Below, piece by piece: positions 1-7,904 of a stretch of DNA of 21,810 nt. Location of the stretch: positions 1 to 21,810 of the forward strand of contig JACSRH010000244.1 in NCBI GenBank assembly GCA_014879855.1, in the 5' to 3' direction. A model generated the notes under the pieces. The model saw nothing but the letters and a program-made list of their open reading frames with translations. It was not told where the DNA came from and did no database searches. The first letter of the stretch is position 1; every line of letters starts with the position of its first letter. The position numbers were made by a program, and so were the translations under genes. This DNA comes from Caldilineaceae bacterium (lineage in GTDB: Bacteria; Chloroflexota; Anaerolineae; Caldilineales; Caldilineaceae).

Positions 1-68
1 CCTGACAGGACTCGAACCTGTGCACCTGGCTCCGGAGGCCAGTGCTCTATCCTCTGAGCTACAGGGGC
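1..68 (-). tRNA. tRNA-Arg(CCG), 3' end cut by window edge
   Basis: Read on the minus strand, the sequence begins GCCCCTG (acceptor 5' strand, base 68), followed by a D arm (TAGCTCAGAGGATAGAGCA), an anticodon stem CTGGC/GCCAG closing the 7-base loop CTCCGGA, a variable loop, and a T arm containing GGTTCGAGTCC. Loop positions 34-36 read CCG, so the tRNA decodes the Arg codon CGG. The acceptor 3' strand is only partly present (CAGG) because the window starts inside it, so three paired bases, the discriminator and any CCA lie outside. All stems visible here pair normally, so the gene looks functional. Confidence 0.95.
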
Positions 69-84
69 AGACGACTGCACTTGC

Positions 85-113
85 TTTATAACATGGTGTT
101 CAAGATTGTGCAA
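85..113 (-). promoter_or_regulatory. Sigma-A-type promoter of the tRNA-Arg gene
   Basis: On the minus strand there is TTGCAC (bases 113-108), a 17-base spacer, and TATAAA (bases 90-85), close to the TTGACA/TATAAT consensus. The predicted start point would be about ten bases ahead of the mature tRNA 5' end at base 68. The promoter occupies the space between the divergent tRNA and TPR genes, which argues against an upstream ATG at base 93 as start of the TPR gene. Confidence 0.7.
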
Positions 114-136
114 GAGAACCTCATTCGTGCATCTAA

Positions 137-145
137 TGTTATACT
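137..145 (+). promoter_or_regulatory. Extended -10 promoter ahead of the TPR gene
   Basis: TGTTATACT (137-145) is a TGn-extended -10 element with TATACT at 140-145. No good -35 hexamer is visible at 16-18 bases upstream, as is common for extended -10 promoters. The expected start point (about 152-153) falls on or next to the ATG at 153, so the transcript would be leaderless. The motif is short, hence the moderate score. Confidence 0.4.
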
Positions 146-152
146 ATCGGCC

Positions 153-1298
153 ATGTACTTGGACCGTGATTACCGACCGCGGCGGCGCAGGAGAAGCGGG
201 ATCGGCCGGTTTTGGCCGTTGTTTGTGCTGGCTGCTGTGGCCGTCATTCTTTATGAAACGCAGCCTGGGTGGCTTGTGGAGCGCCCAAGTGCGCCGACGC
301 CAACACCCACCCGCAGCGCCACGTCATTTCTGGCCGATGCTGAGGCCGCATTGTTGCGCGGCGACTATGCCGCGGCGCTCACTGCCTACGAGCGCGTGGC
401 GGCGCTTGATCCGCAAAATCCAGAACCGTTAGTCGTCAAGTCGCGGCTCTACATGGTCAATAGCAATGTGGCGGCGGCGCACGCAACGGCTTCAGATGCG
501 GTCGCCTTGGCGCCTAATGATCCCGATGCTTTGGCCGCGTTGGCGCGAAGTGAAGATTGGCTGGGCGACTACGAGACGGCGCTCGAACACGCGCTGGATG
601 CTTACGAATTGCAGCCAGACAACGTGGAAACGCTGGCGATCATCTCTGAGATCTATGCTGACGTCGGCAATTTTACCCAGGCGCAAACCTATATCGACCA
701 GGCGCTCGCGCTGGATGCGCAGCACACCCTGGCGTTGCGCAATAGTGCGTATCTACTGGAGAAACTGGGCAAATATCAGGATGCCATTGCTGTGCTGGAT
801 CAGGCGCTGAAGCAGGCGCCCCAACGTGCTGACCTTCATTTGGAAAAAGCGCGCATTTACCGCGTGGGGCTGGGCGACTTTCAGAACGCCATGCTCGCTT
901 ACCGCGCGGCCGTCGACGCCAACAAAACCGCAGTGACGCTCGACGCGCTGGGCGAGGGACTGTATAATGTAGGTGATCATCTTGCCGCAATTCGCACACT
1001 CAATGATGCGTTGGAGCTCGATCCCAATTACGGCCCGGCGCTGGTTCATCTCGGCATGGCGCTCTACTCGCGCCGCAACTACGAAGATGCAACCGCGGCC
1101 TTCGACAAGGGCTTGCCACTCATCGGCGACGCCGCACGCGAAGAACATTACTACACTGCGGGTCTGGCGCATGTCTACAAAGAGCCGCGCGAATGCGAAC
1201 TGGCGCAACCGTGGCTGCAGAAGGCGCTGGAAAAGAATCCCGAAAGCACACCGGCGCTGACGGGCGTCAAGCTCTGTGGCAACGTCCCTGGCAGTTGA
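153..1298 (+). CDS. Membrane-anchored TPR-repeat protein
   Basis: A 381-residue protein with a very basic N-terminus (residues 8-19, RPRRRRRSG), one hydrophobic segment at about 20-34, a Pro/Thr-rich linker (45-56), then tandem tetratricopeptide repeats from about residue 58 to the end. The repeats show the usual A..Y...L.LDP pattern, for example YERVAALDPQNPEP and LNDALELDPNYGPALVHLG. The basic stretch before the single membrane segment predicts a cytoplasmic N-terminus and TPRs outside the cell membrane. TPRs bind proteins; no catalytic domain is visible. The start at 153 is chosen because an extended -10 lies 7 bases upstream; an in-frame ATG at 93 falls inside the tRNA promoter, and neither has a Shine-Dalgarno. 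It is the first of four close plus-strand genes (39-base gap to the next). The partner is unknown. Confidence 0.85.
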   Translation: MYLDRDYRPRRRRRSGIGRFWPLFVLAAVAVILYETQPGWLVERPSAPTPTPTRSATSFLADAEAALLRGDYAAALTAYERVAALDPQNPEPLVVKSRLYMVNSNVAAAHATASDAVALAPNDPDALAALARSEDWLGDYETALEHALDAYELQPDNVETLAIISEIYADVGNFTQAQTYIDQALALDAQHTLALRNSAYLLEKLGKYQDAIAVLDQALKQAPQRADLHLEKARIYRVGLGDFQNAMLAYRAAVDANKTAVTLDALGEGLYNVGDHLAAIRTLNDALELDPNYGPALVHLGMALYSRRNYEDATAAFDKGLPLIGDAAREEHYYTAGLAHVYKEPRECELAQPWLQKALEKNPESTPALTGVKLCGNVPGS

Positions 1299-1337
1299 GC
1301 AAACGCCCGCTGCAGATTAACCCTACCGAAAGCTCAT

Positions 1338-2969
1338 ATGACTGTTCATCGCTCACGTTTGAAATCCACGCTGCCCGATAAAGTGGCCTGGCATTCTCTC
1401 ACAGATGGGCCAGATGGGGGGAAACAGCCGCCAGATCGCGCGGCGGCGCCGCCAGCAAAGCCTCTCAACGTCGACGGACGGCATTCGACGGCGCGCACAA
1501 CCACCAGCAAGCGACGCATCCAACGCCGCCTGACGCCGCTGGAGATGATCCAATACCCGCTACAGGTTACGCGCCAGACTGTCTTCGACCTGCGGCGCTT
1601 TTTTATCGTGCTCGGCTTGACTGGTTTGGTGTTGTTGCTACCCTTTCCGCCCAGCCTGTCGCAGGAAGGTCAGCGCGCCTTTGCCCTCTTTGTCTTTACA
1701 GGCAGCATTCTCGCGCTCGAACCGGCGCCATTGCCTATCTCCGCCTTGCTCGTGCCGGTCGCCCAGGTGGCGCTAGGCATCGATGACGTGTCGGGGGCCT
1801 TCAGCGCCTTTGCACAGCCCTCCCTCTTTTTGGTGCTGTCCAGCCTCTTTCTGGCCGAGGCTCTGCGCAAACACGGCCTGACGCGACGTTTGGCGATTTA
1901 TGCAATTATTGCAAGCGGCGGTTATCTGCCGCGCCTGCTCTTCAACTTGATGTTGATGACTTCACTGCTGAGCATGTGGGTGCTCAACACCGCGACTACG
2001 GCGATCTTGATCCCAGTGGCGCTGACGATTGCGCAACATATTCCCCAGCCCGATCAGGCGCGACGCACGGTCGCCACGTTGGTCATCGGGATTGCCTATG
2101 CCGCCAGCCTCGGCGGGATGGCGACTGTGGTCGGCAGCGGCGAAAATGCCATTGCTGCTGGCTATCTCAATGTGTTGAGTCCCTTTACATTTATGGATTG
2201 GTCGCTCTATGCCGTTCCGCTCATCATGCTGTTAATGCCACTCACCTGGTGGCTGCTGATCAAAGTAATGAAGATGCCCACCTTGAAGATCGACATCATG
2301 CCCGTCTTGCGTGAATTTGTCAGGCTCGGCCCGCTGAGCGAGACGCAGGTCAGAATTCTGTTGGTGCTTGGGTTGTGCGTCATCCTCTGGGTATTCGGTG
2401 GCTACATGGAAGGCGTGCTCAATCTGCCGCAAACGCTGTTGAGCAGCGCCATCGTTTCCATTGTCGCGGTTGCCTTTCTTTCGATCAGCGAAGTTGTGGA
2501 CTGGAATGACCTCAAGGGCGTCAACTGGGGCGTCTTTTTGGTCATCGGCGCCGGCTTTACGTTGGGCGATGCACTGCAGAAGACCGGCGCCAGCGCATGG
2601 TTCGCCGATATGCTGGCGCCGGTGTTGACCGGACTGCCGCTTGCCGTCGTGTTATTGTCGGTGATCCTAATGGGGTTTACCCTGACTCAGTTCATGAATA
2701 ACGTCGCCTTGGGGGCTATCTTGTCGCCGCTGCTGATTTCAGTCGCCGCGGCCAGCGGGATCGAGCCGGTGCAACTGGTGATGCCGGCCATGTTATCGCT
2801 GGGGGTTGCTTATATGCTGCCGAGCGCCTCGGCGCGCATGACTTTGGTCTCTGTGTCGGGCGCGGTGCAACGCAAAGAAATGTTGATGACAGGTCTGGTG
2901 ATTGGCCTGCCATCGGTTTTGCTGATCGCCGGAATGTTTATTTTGTTGAGCCGCATGGGATTGATCTGA
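1338..2969 (+). CDS. SLC13/DASS-family sodium:anion symporter
   Basis: A 543-residue polytopic membrane protein. Hydrophobic helices run from about residue 88 to the C-terminus. Two family signatures are visible: the SNT-like helix-turn motif LNTATTAILIPVALTIA (about 216-232) followed by ASLGGMATVVGSGENAI (about 256-272), and a second, degenerate copy in the C-terminal half, QFMNNVALGAILSPLLIS. This inverted duplication is typical of the DASS/SLC13 carriers that import di- and tricarboxylates or sulfate with sodium; the substrate cannot be told from sequence. The first 70 residues are unusual: hydrophilic, Pro/Arg-rich and probably disordered. An ATG at 1545 would remove them, but its GGAG is too close to act as ribosome binding site, so the longer form is kept with doubt. 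It lies between a TPR protein and the Rossmann/STAND pair, 52 bases before the next gene. Confidence 0.85.
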   Translation: MTVHRSRLKSTLPDKVAWHSLTDGPDGGKQPPDRAAAPPAKPLNVDGRHSTARTTTSKRRIQRRLTPLEMIQYPLQVTRQTVFDLRRFFIVLGLTGLVLLLPFPPSLSQEGQRAFALFVFTGSILALEPAPLPISALLVPVAQVALGIDDVSGAFSAFAQPSLFLVLSSLFLAEALRKHGLTRRLAIYAIIASGGYLPRLLFNLMLMTSLLSMWVLNTATTAILIPVALTIAQHIPQPDQARRTVATLVIGIAYAASLGGMATVVGSGENAIAAGYLNVLSPFTFMDWSLYAVPLIMLLMPLTWWLLIKVMKMPTLKIDIMPVLREFVRLGPLSETQVRILLVLGLCVILWVFGGYMEGVLNLPQTLLSSAIVSIVAVAFLSISEVVDWNDLKGVNWGVFLVIGAGFTLGDALQKTGASAWFADMLAPVLTGLPLAVVLLSVILMGFTLTQFMNNVALGAILSPLLISVAAASGIEPVQLVMPAMLSLGVAYMLPSASARMTLVSVSGAVQRKEMLMTGLVIGLPSVLLIAGMFILLSRMGLI

Positions 2970-3021
2970 CCAGAGTTAGTTTGGAGCAGTCAGTTGAATA
3001 AGACCCACAGGAGGCGTCTGT

Positions 3022-3351
3022 ATGCGTATTTGGTTGATCGGCGCTGATCAGGCAGGGACCTCGGCGCTAAAGCAGCTTCGCAAAAATCCGGAGATTCAGG
3101 TTGTCGTCAGCGACGCCATCCCGCGCCCCAAAGCGGTTGAACAGCGCGTGATCGGTCAGGTTGACTTTATCGAGTCGGTGACGCCGCTCAACATCAATCA
3201 GCTCGTCAAGCGCGTCCGCCCCGATCTGATCCTGCTGGATCGAGGCGCCATTCAGCGGGCATTTTCCCGGCTCTCCGAAGGCTTTGCCTTTGCGGAATCG
3301 ATCCAGAATGAAATCGCCGCGGCGAGCGCCATTCCGTGCATTGTCTTGTAA
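3022..3351 (+). CDS. Small Rossmann-like protein, function unknown
   Basis: A 109-residue protein starting MRIWLIGADQAGTSALKQL, a beta strand followed by a GxDxxG/S-type turn and helix as in nucleotide- or cofactor-binding Rossmann folds (TrkA-N or dehydrogenase-like). An acidic residue follows the second strand (VVVSDAIPRP). It stops after about half of a normal Rossmann domain plus a helix, with no catalytic part. A strong ribosome binding site (AGGAGG at about 3009-3014) precedes the ATG. The next gene, a STAND ATPase, starts 12 bases after its stop, so the two are almost certainly co-translated and may form a functional pair. I do not recognise a named family; the nucleotide-binding role is inferred from the N-terminal pattern only. 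Confidence 0.75.
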   Translation: MRIWLIGADQAGTSALKQLRKNPEIQVVVSDAIPRPKAVEQRVIGQVDFIESVTPLNINQLVKRVRPDLILLDRGAIQRAFSRLSEGFAFAESIQNEIAAASAIPCIVL

Positions 3352-3363
3352 AAACCAGGAAGT

Positions 3364-5553
3364 ATGGAGTTCACATTGGAGCATTCCGCGACACTCAATA
3401 ACCTGACGTTATATCGGCTTCACGGCTACGTCGGTGGAAGGTCGCGCCTGTTGGCGTTGCACGACTGGCTCACCGGCGGCGACGACTTGCCGGCGATTGC
3501 CATCAGTGGGGAGCAAGGCGCTGGTAAGAGTACGCTGGCGGTTGCATCTGCCTGGAATCACTATTACGACTTCTCCGATGGCATCATTCAGGTCGGCCCG
3601 GCCGGCGCCAGCCCTTTCCGGCTCTATGATGTGGTGCGCACCATGGATGCGGTCCTCGGCACGGCGCTCACCCGCACCAGCGACGACCGCTGGGGCATCA
3701 GCATTCTGGAGCAGCTCTACAAGCGACGCCGGCTGTTGATCCTGGATAAGCTGGCCGGCGCCACCGAGCGCGAAGTCGCCACGCTTGTGGAAATCATTAG
3801 CCATCTACACGAAAACGAGGGCCAGTCCCGCATCATTCTGATCGATCGCAAGTTCAATCCAAATATTGCCACCCTGGTGCAACATCAGCACCTTCACCTG
3901 GACGGCATTCTGCGCGAAGACTTGGACGCGTTTGTCGCCGCACGTGCGCCCCAGCGTGTTCTGAGTGCAGCGCGCGCACATGCAGAGGCTATCTATGCAG
4001 TCGCGCGCGGCAACCCCGTTTGTATGCGCCTCATCTTTGGGTTGATGGAAGAATTTCCCTTTTCAGAACTGGATGCGGTCTTCCGCAGTCTCAGCGGACA
4101 AGACGGGAGCGTGCCCGCCAGCAGCATCTGCGCCTTTGCGCTCGAAACGTACGCGCTGCAAAATCCCGCGGCCGGCGTGTTTCTCAACCGTCTGGTGCGC
4201 GCGGTGGGCGGCGTCTACGAACATGCCCTGCGCGAACTTTTCTGGGCCGATCTCGGCTCTCACGAAGATTACGCACACACAGTCAGCGCGCTCGCCGACC
4301 GTGCATTGATTGAGCGCGACCGCTTTCGTGGCCGCGTCGTCATCCATCCCCTCGTGCGTCGCTATCTGGAAGAAAACACCGTTATGCTTGGCGAGGAGTG
4401 GGATCGTCGTCACGCCGCATTCTATGTAAAAAAGGCTGAGCAGTATCAGATATTGCCGCTGCAGCGATGGAGCGAAGTTGATCTGGATTGGGGCAACATC
4501 TTTGCCGGCGCGGATTGGTGTAGCAGCCGCCTCACGCGCATTTTCCAGCGCGAGCCCGAAGCAATGCTCAACGATGATGAGGCCGAGATCACCAAATTGG
4601 CGCCACAGGACACTTCGTCCGCGGTTTACGCCGACCTGAGGCTGGCGACCGACTATGCCCTGGCGCTGGCGCATTATGCCTTCTGGCGGCACCCACCTGG
4701 CATTCTGCGCTGGCTTACCGTTGGTGCGGTTGCGGCGCTGGCGACGCAAAACATGCGCGACTATGCCTGGTTTCTCACCAACATAGGCCGGCAGTATTTT
4801 TTTCTGGGGCGCGTCGAGGAAGGCATCGGCTGGCTCCAGCGCGCCGCGCCTATTTTTGACGAGCGCGATCTTTTGGCAGATCTAGCCTATGTCTACACCG
4901 ATCTCGGCACTTCGCACCGCATTCTCGACGAGCTGCGGCGCGCACTCGAATATTTCATGGGGGCGTTCAATTGCGTCGTCCAGACAGGCGATCAACATGG
5001 GTTGGCAACAGCTTACATGAATCTGGGCAGCGCCTACTTTAGCCTCAATCAACCTGAGCGCGCGCTGGTCGAGCATCGCAGTGCGCTGCGGATCGCCCTG
5101 CGTGGCGATGACAAGCATTTGCTTGCCAGCATTTACAACAATGTCGGGCTGGCGCTCGAAGCCCTGGAACGCTACGATGAAGCGATCGAGGCGTATGAAT
5201 ACGCGCTCACCATGTTCAACAAAAACGATGACCTGACCGGCGTCAGCGCGTGTTACAACAATCTGGGATCGGTCTGTTATGCACGGAGCGATTTCGCGCA
5301 GGCGCACACCTGGTACACGCTGGACATGGCGCTGCTGCGCAGACGCGGCGCCTGGACCGATCTAGCTGCCACGCTGCACAATCTTGGACATGCGGCTCTC
5401 GCCCAGGACGCGCTTGATCAGGCCTCGGCTTATTTTGCTGAGAGCCGTGATCTTTATGCAGCTTTTGATCTGCGGGACTATGTCCAGGAGGAAGAGGAAA
5501 TGCTGCGCGACACGCAAGCCTTGCGCGCAAACAAAACTCTAACAAAGCGTTAG
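3364..5553 (+). CDS. STAND (NB-ARC-like) ATPase with C-terminal TPRs
   Basis: A 729-residue protein with a signal-transduction ATPase core. Walker A is GEQGAGKST (49-57). Walker B is RLLILDKL (123-130) with Asp128; the acidic residue often found next to it is missing. RIILIDR (156-162) occupies the sensor/RNBS-B place, RGNPVCMRLI (215-224) matches the GxP motif, and a winged-helix region containing VVIHPLVRRYL resembles the MHD-type element. From about residue 460 to 715 there are TPRs of the kinesin-light-chain kind (YMNLGSAYFSLNQPERAL, YNNVGLALEALERYDEAI, YNNLGSVCYARSDFAQAH). STAND proteins are ligand-triggered oligomerising switches in signalling, transcription control or defence. No effector or DNA-binding domain is visible, so the output must come from a partner; the Rossmann-like protein 12 bases upstream is the obvious candidate. 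The start follows AGGAAG at about 3357. groES begins 151 bases downstream with its own promoter. Confidence 0.85.
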   Translation: MEFTLEHSATLNNLTLYRLHGYVGGRSRLLALHDWLTGGDDLPAIAISGEQGAGKSTLAVASAWNHYYDFSDGIIQVGPAGASPFRLYDVVRTMDAVLGTALTRTSDDRWGISILEQLYKRRRLLILDKLAGATEREVATLVEIISHLHENEGQSRIILIDRKFNPNIATLVQHQHLHLDGILREDLDAFVAARAPQRVLSAARAHAEAIYAVARGNPVCMRLIFGLMEEFPFSELDAVFRSLSGQDGSVPASSICAFALETYALQNPAAGVFLNRLVRAVGGVYEHALRELFWADLGSHEDYAHTVSALADRALIERDRFRGRVVIHPLVRRYLEENTVMLGEEWDRRHAAFYVKKAEQYQILPLQRWSEVDLDWGNIFAGADWCSSRLTRIFQREPEAMLNDDEAEITKLAPQDTSSAVYADLRLATDYALALAHYAFWRHPPGILRWLTVGAVAALATQNMRDYAWFLTNIGRQYFFLGRVEEGIGWLQRAAPIFDERDLLADLAYVYTDLGTSHRILDELRRALEYFMGAFNCVVQTGDQHGLATAYMNLGSAYFSLNQPERALVEHRSALRIALRGDDKHLLASIYNNVGLALEALERYDEAIEAYEYALTMFNKNDDLTGVSACYNNLGSVCYARSDFAQAHTWYTLDMALLRRRGAWTDLAATLHNLGHAALAQDALDQASAYFAESRDLYAAFDLRDYVQEEEEMLRDTQALRANKTLTKR

Positions 5554-5585
5554 CGGTTTTCATGCATAATTGATGCCCCTGCTAC

Positions 5586-5614
5586 TTGCACTACTGAACT
5601 CAATGCGCTATGAT
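5586..5614 (+). promoter_or_regulatory. Sigma-A promoter of groESL
   Basis: TTGCAC (5586-5591), 17-base spacer, TATGAT (5609-5614). The expected start point is about 5621, the first base of the inner CIRCE arm, so the repressor would cover the start site. The promoter begins 32 bases after the STAND gene stop, making groESL an independent transcription unit. Confidence 0.8.
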
Positions 5615-5615
5615 G

Positions 5616-5656
5616 GAACCGGTTAGCACTCAAAACACCAGAGTGCTAACCGGTTC
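5616..5656. promoter_or_regulatory. CIRCE operator (HrcA site) with extended arms
   Basis: TTAGCACTC (5623-5631), nine bases, GAGTGCTAA (5641-5649): a perfect match to the consensus CIRCE element bound by the heat-shock repressor HrcA. The inverted repeat continues outward with GAACCGG/CCGGTTC, so each arm is 16 bp (5616-5631 and 5641-5656). Six T follow directly (5657-5662), so a transcript arriving from the STAND gene would form a stable hairpin plus U-run, the shape of an intrinsic terminator. A transcript starting at about 5621 would carry the CIRCE stem at its 5' end. The operator role is certain by consensus; the terminator or RNA-stability role is inferred. Confidence 0.95.
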
Positions 5657-5704
5657 TTTTTTCAGAAACATACCAAGACACATTTATGTCAAGGAGGCTC
5701 CACA

Positions 5705-5992
5705 ATGAACCTGAAACCGTTAGGCGACCGCATCGTCGTCGAACCAGCCGAGCAAGAAGAACAGACCACGTTGGGCATCTTTTTGCCGGAGACTGCAAAA
5801 GAAAAGCCGCAGCAGGGCAAGGTGATCGCATCCGGCCCAGGAATGCGCAAGGACACTGGCGAACGCATCGAGATGGACGTCAAGGTTGGCGACAAGGTGC
5901 TCTATGCACGCTATGCCGGCACCAACGTCAAGCTGGATGGCAAGGAATACTTGATCCTCAAAGAAAGCGATGTCCTGGCAGTTGTTGAGTAG
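5705..5992 (+). CDS. groES: Co-chaperonin GroES (Hsp10)
   Basis: A 95-residue protein of normal GroES length. It opens with MNLKPLGDRIVVEPAEQEE, the typical N-terminal strand, then has the mobile-loop region TTLGIFLPETAKEKPQQGKV, the conserved ASGPG turn, and a C-terminal YLILKESDVLAVVE close to the family ending. GroES caps the GroEL ring as a heptamer during ATP-driven folding in the cytoplasm. The start follows AAGGAGG (5690s), 8 bases upstream. It is the first gene of the CIRCE-controlled operon and is followed by groEL after 107 bases. Confidence 0.97.
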   Translation: MNLKPLGDRIVVEPAEQEEQTTLGIFLPETAKEKPQQGKVIASGPGMRKDTGERIEMDVKVGDKVLYARYAGTNVKLDGKEYLILKESDVLAVVE

Positions 5993-6009
5993 TTCACGCC
6001 TCTGCACCA

Positions 6010-6037
6010 CCCTTGTTCCACAAGTGTAGGACAGGGG
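6010..6037 (+). other. Hairpin in the groES-groEL spacer
   Basis: Bases 6010-6018 can pair with 6029-6037 (nine pairs, two of them G-U) around a 10-base loop. It stands 17 bases after the groES stop and 62 bases before groEL. No U-run follows, so it is not a clear terminator; it could be a processing or partial-attenuation structure that sets groES:groEL ratio. Only the pairing is seen; the role is a guess. Confidence 0.35.
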
Positions 6038-6099
6038 CGCTGGGGACAAATTTGCAATTTATAGGCGAGTAAAACTAGGCTTAGAGGAGAATCACCATT

Positions 6100-7743
<1,644 letters not shown>

Positions 7744-7753
7744 GTAAGTAAAA

Positions 7754-7786
7754 CAGTGCGCGCTGCCTGATAGGAAATGCGCACTG
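7754..7786. other. Short inverted repeat after groEL
   Basis: CAGTGCGC (7754-7761) and GCGCACTG (7779-7786) are perfect 8-bp arms with a 17-base spacer, starting 11 bases after the groEL stop. It has no T-run. Together with the stronger repeat just downstream it may help end groEL transcription. Confidence 0.4.
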
Positions 7787-7798
7787 CGTACTATGAAA

Positions 7799-7851
7799 TG
7801 TGCGGAACATCTTCCAGGAAGTTTCAAATTTCCTGGAAGATGTTCCGCACA
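7799..7851. terminator. 22-bp perfect inverted repeat between convergent genes
   Basis: Bases 7799-7820 are the exact reverse complement of 7830-7851 (22 of 22), separated by 9 bases. It lies between groEL (plus, ends 7743) and the minus-strand gene ending at 7905, the place of a bidirectional terminator. No T-run follows on either strand, which is unusual for an intrinsic terminator, and so perfect a repeat may instead be a dispersed palindromic element. The structure is certain; the function is inferred from position. Confidence 0.55.
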
Positions 7852-7904
7852 AATGTTTACTCTAGCGATCAGGAACCCGCATTCACCCTGGAATGTGGAA
7901 TTCT

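Noticed and set aside
42..152. Longer N-terminus for the TPR protein starting inside the tRNA
   Set aside because: It would overlap the tRNA-Arg gene and its promoter; no ribosome binding site is present at the upstream starts.
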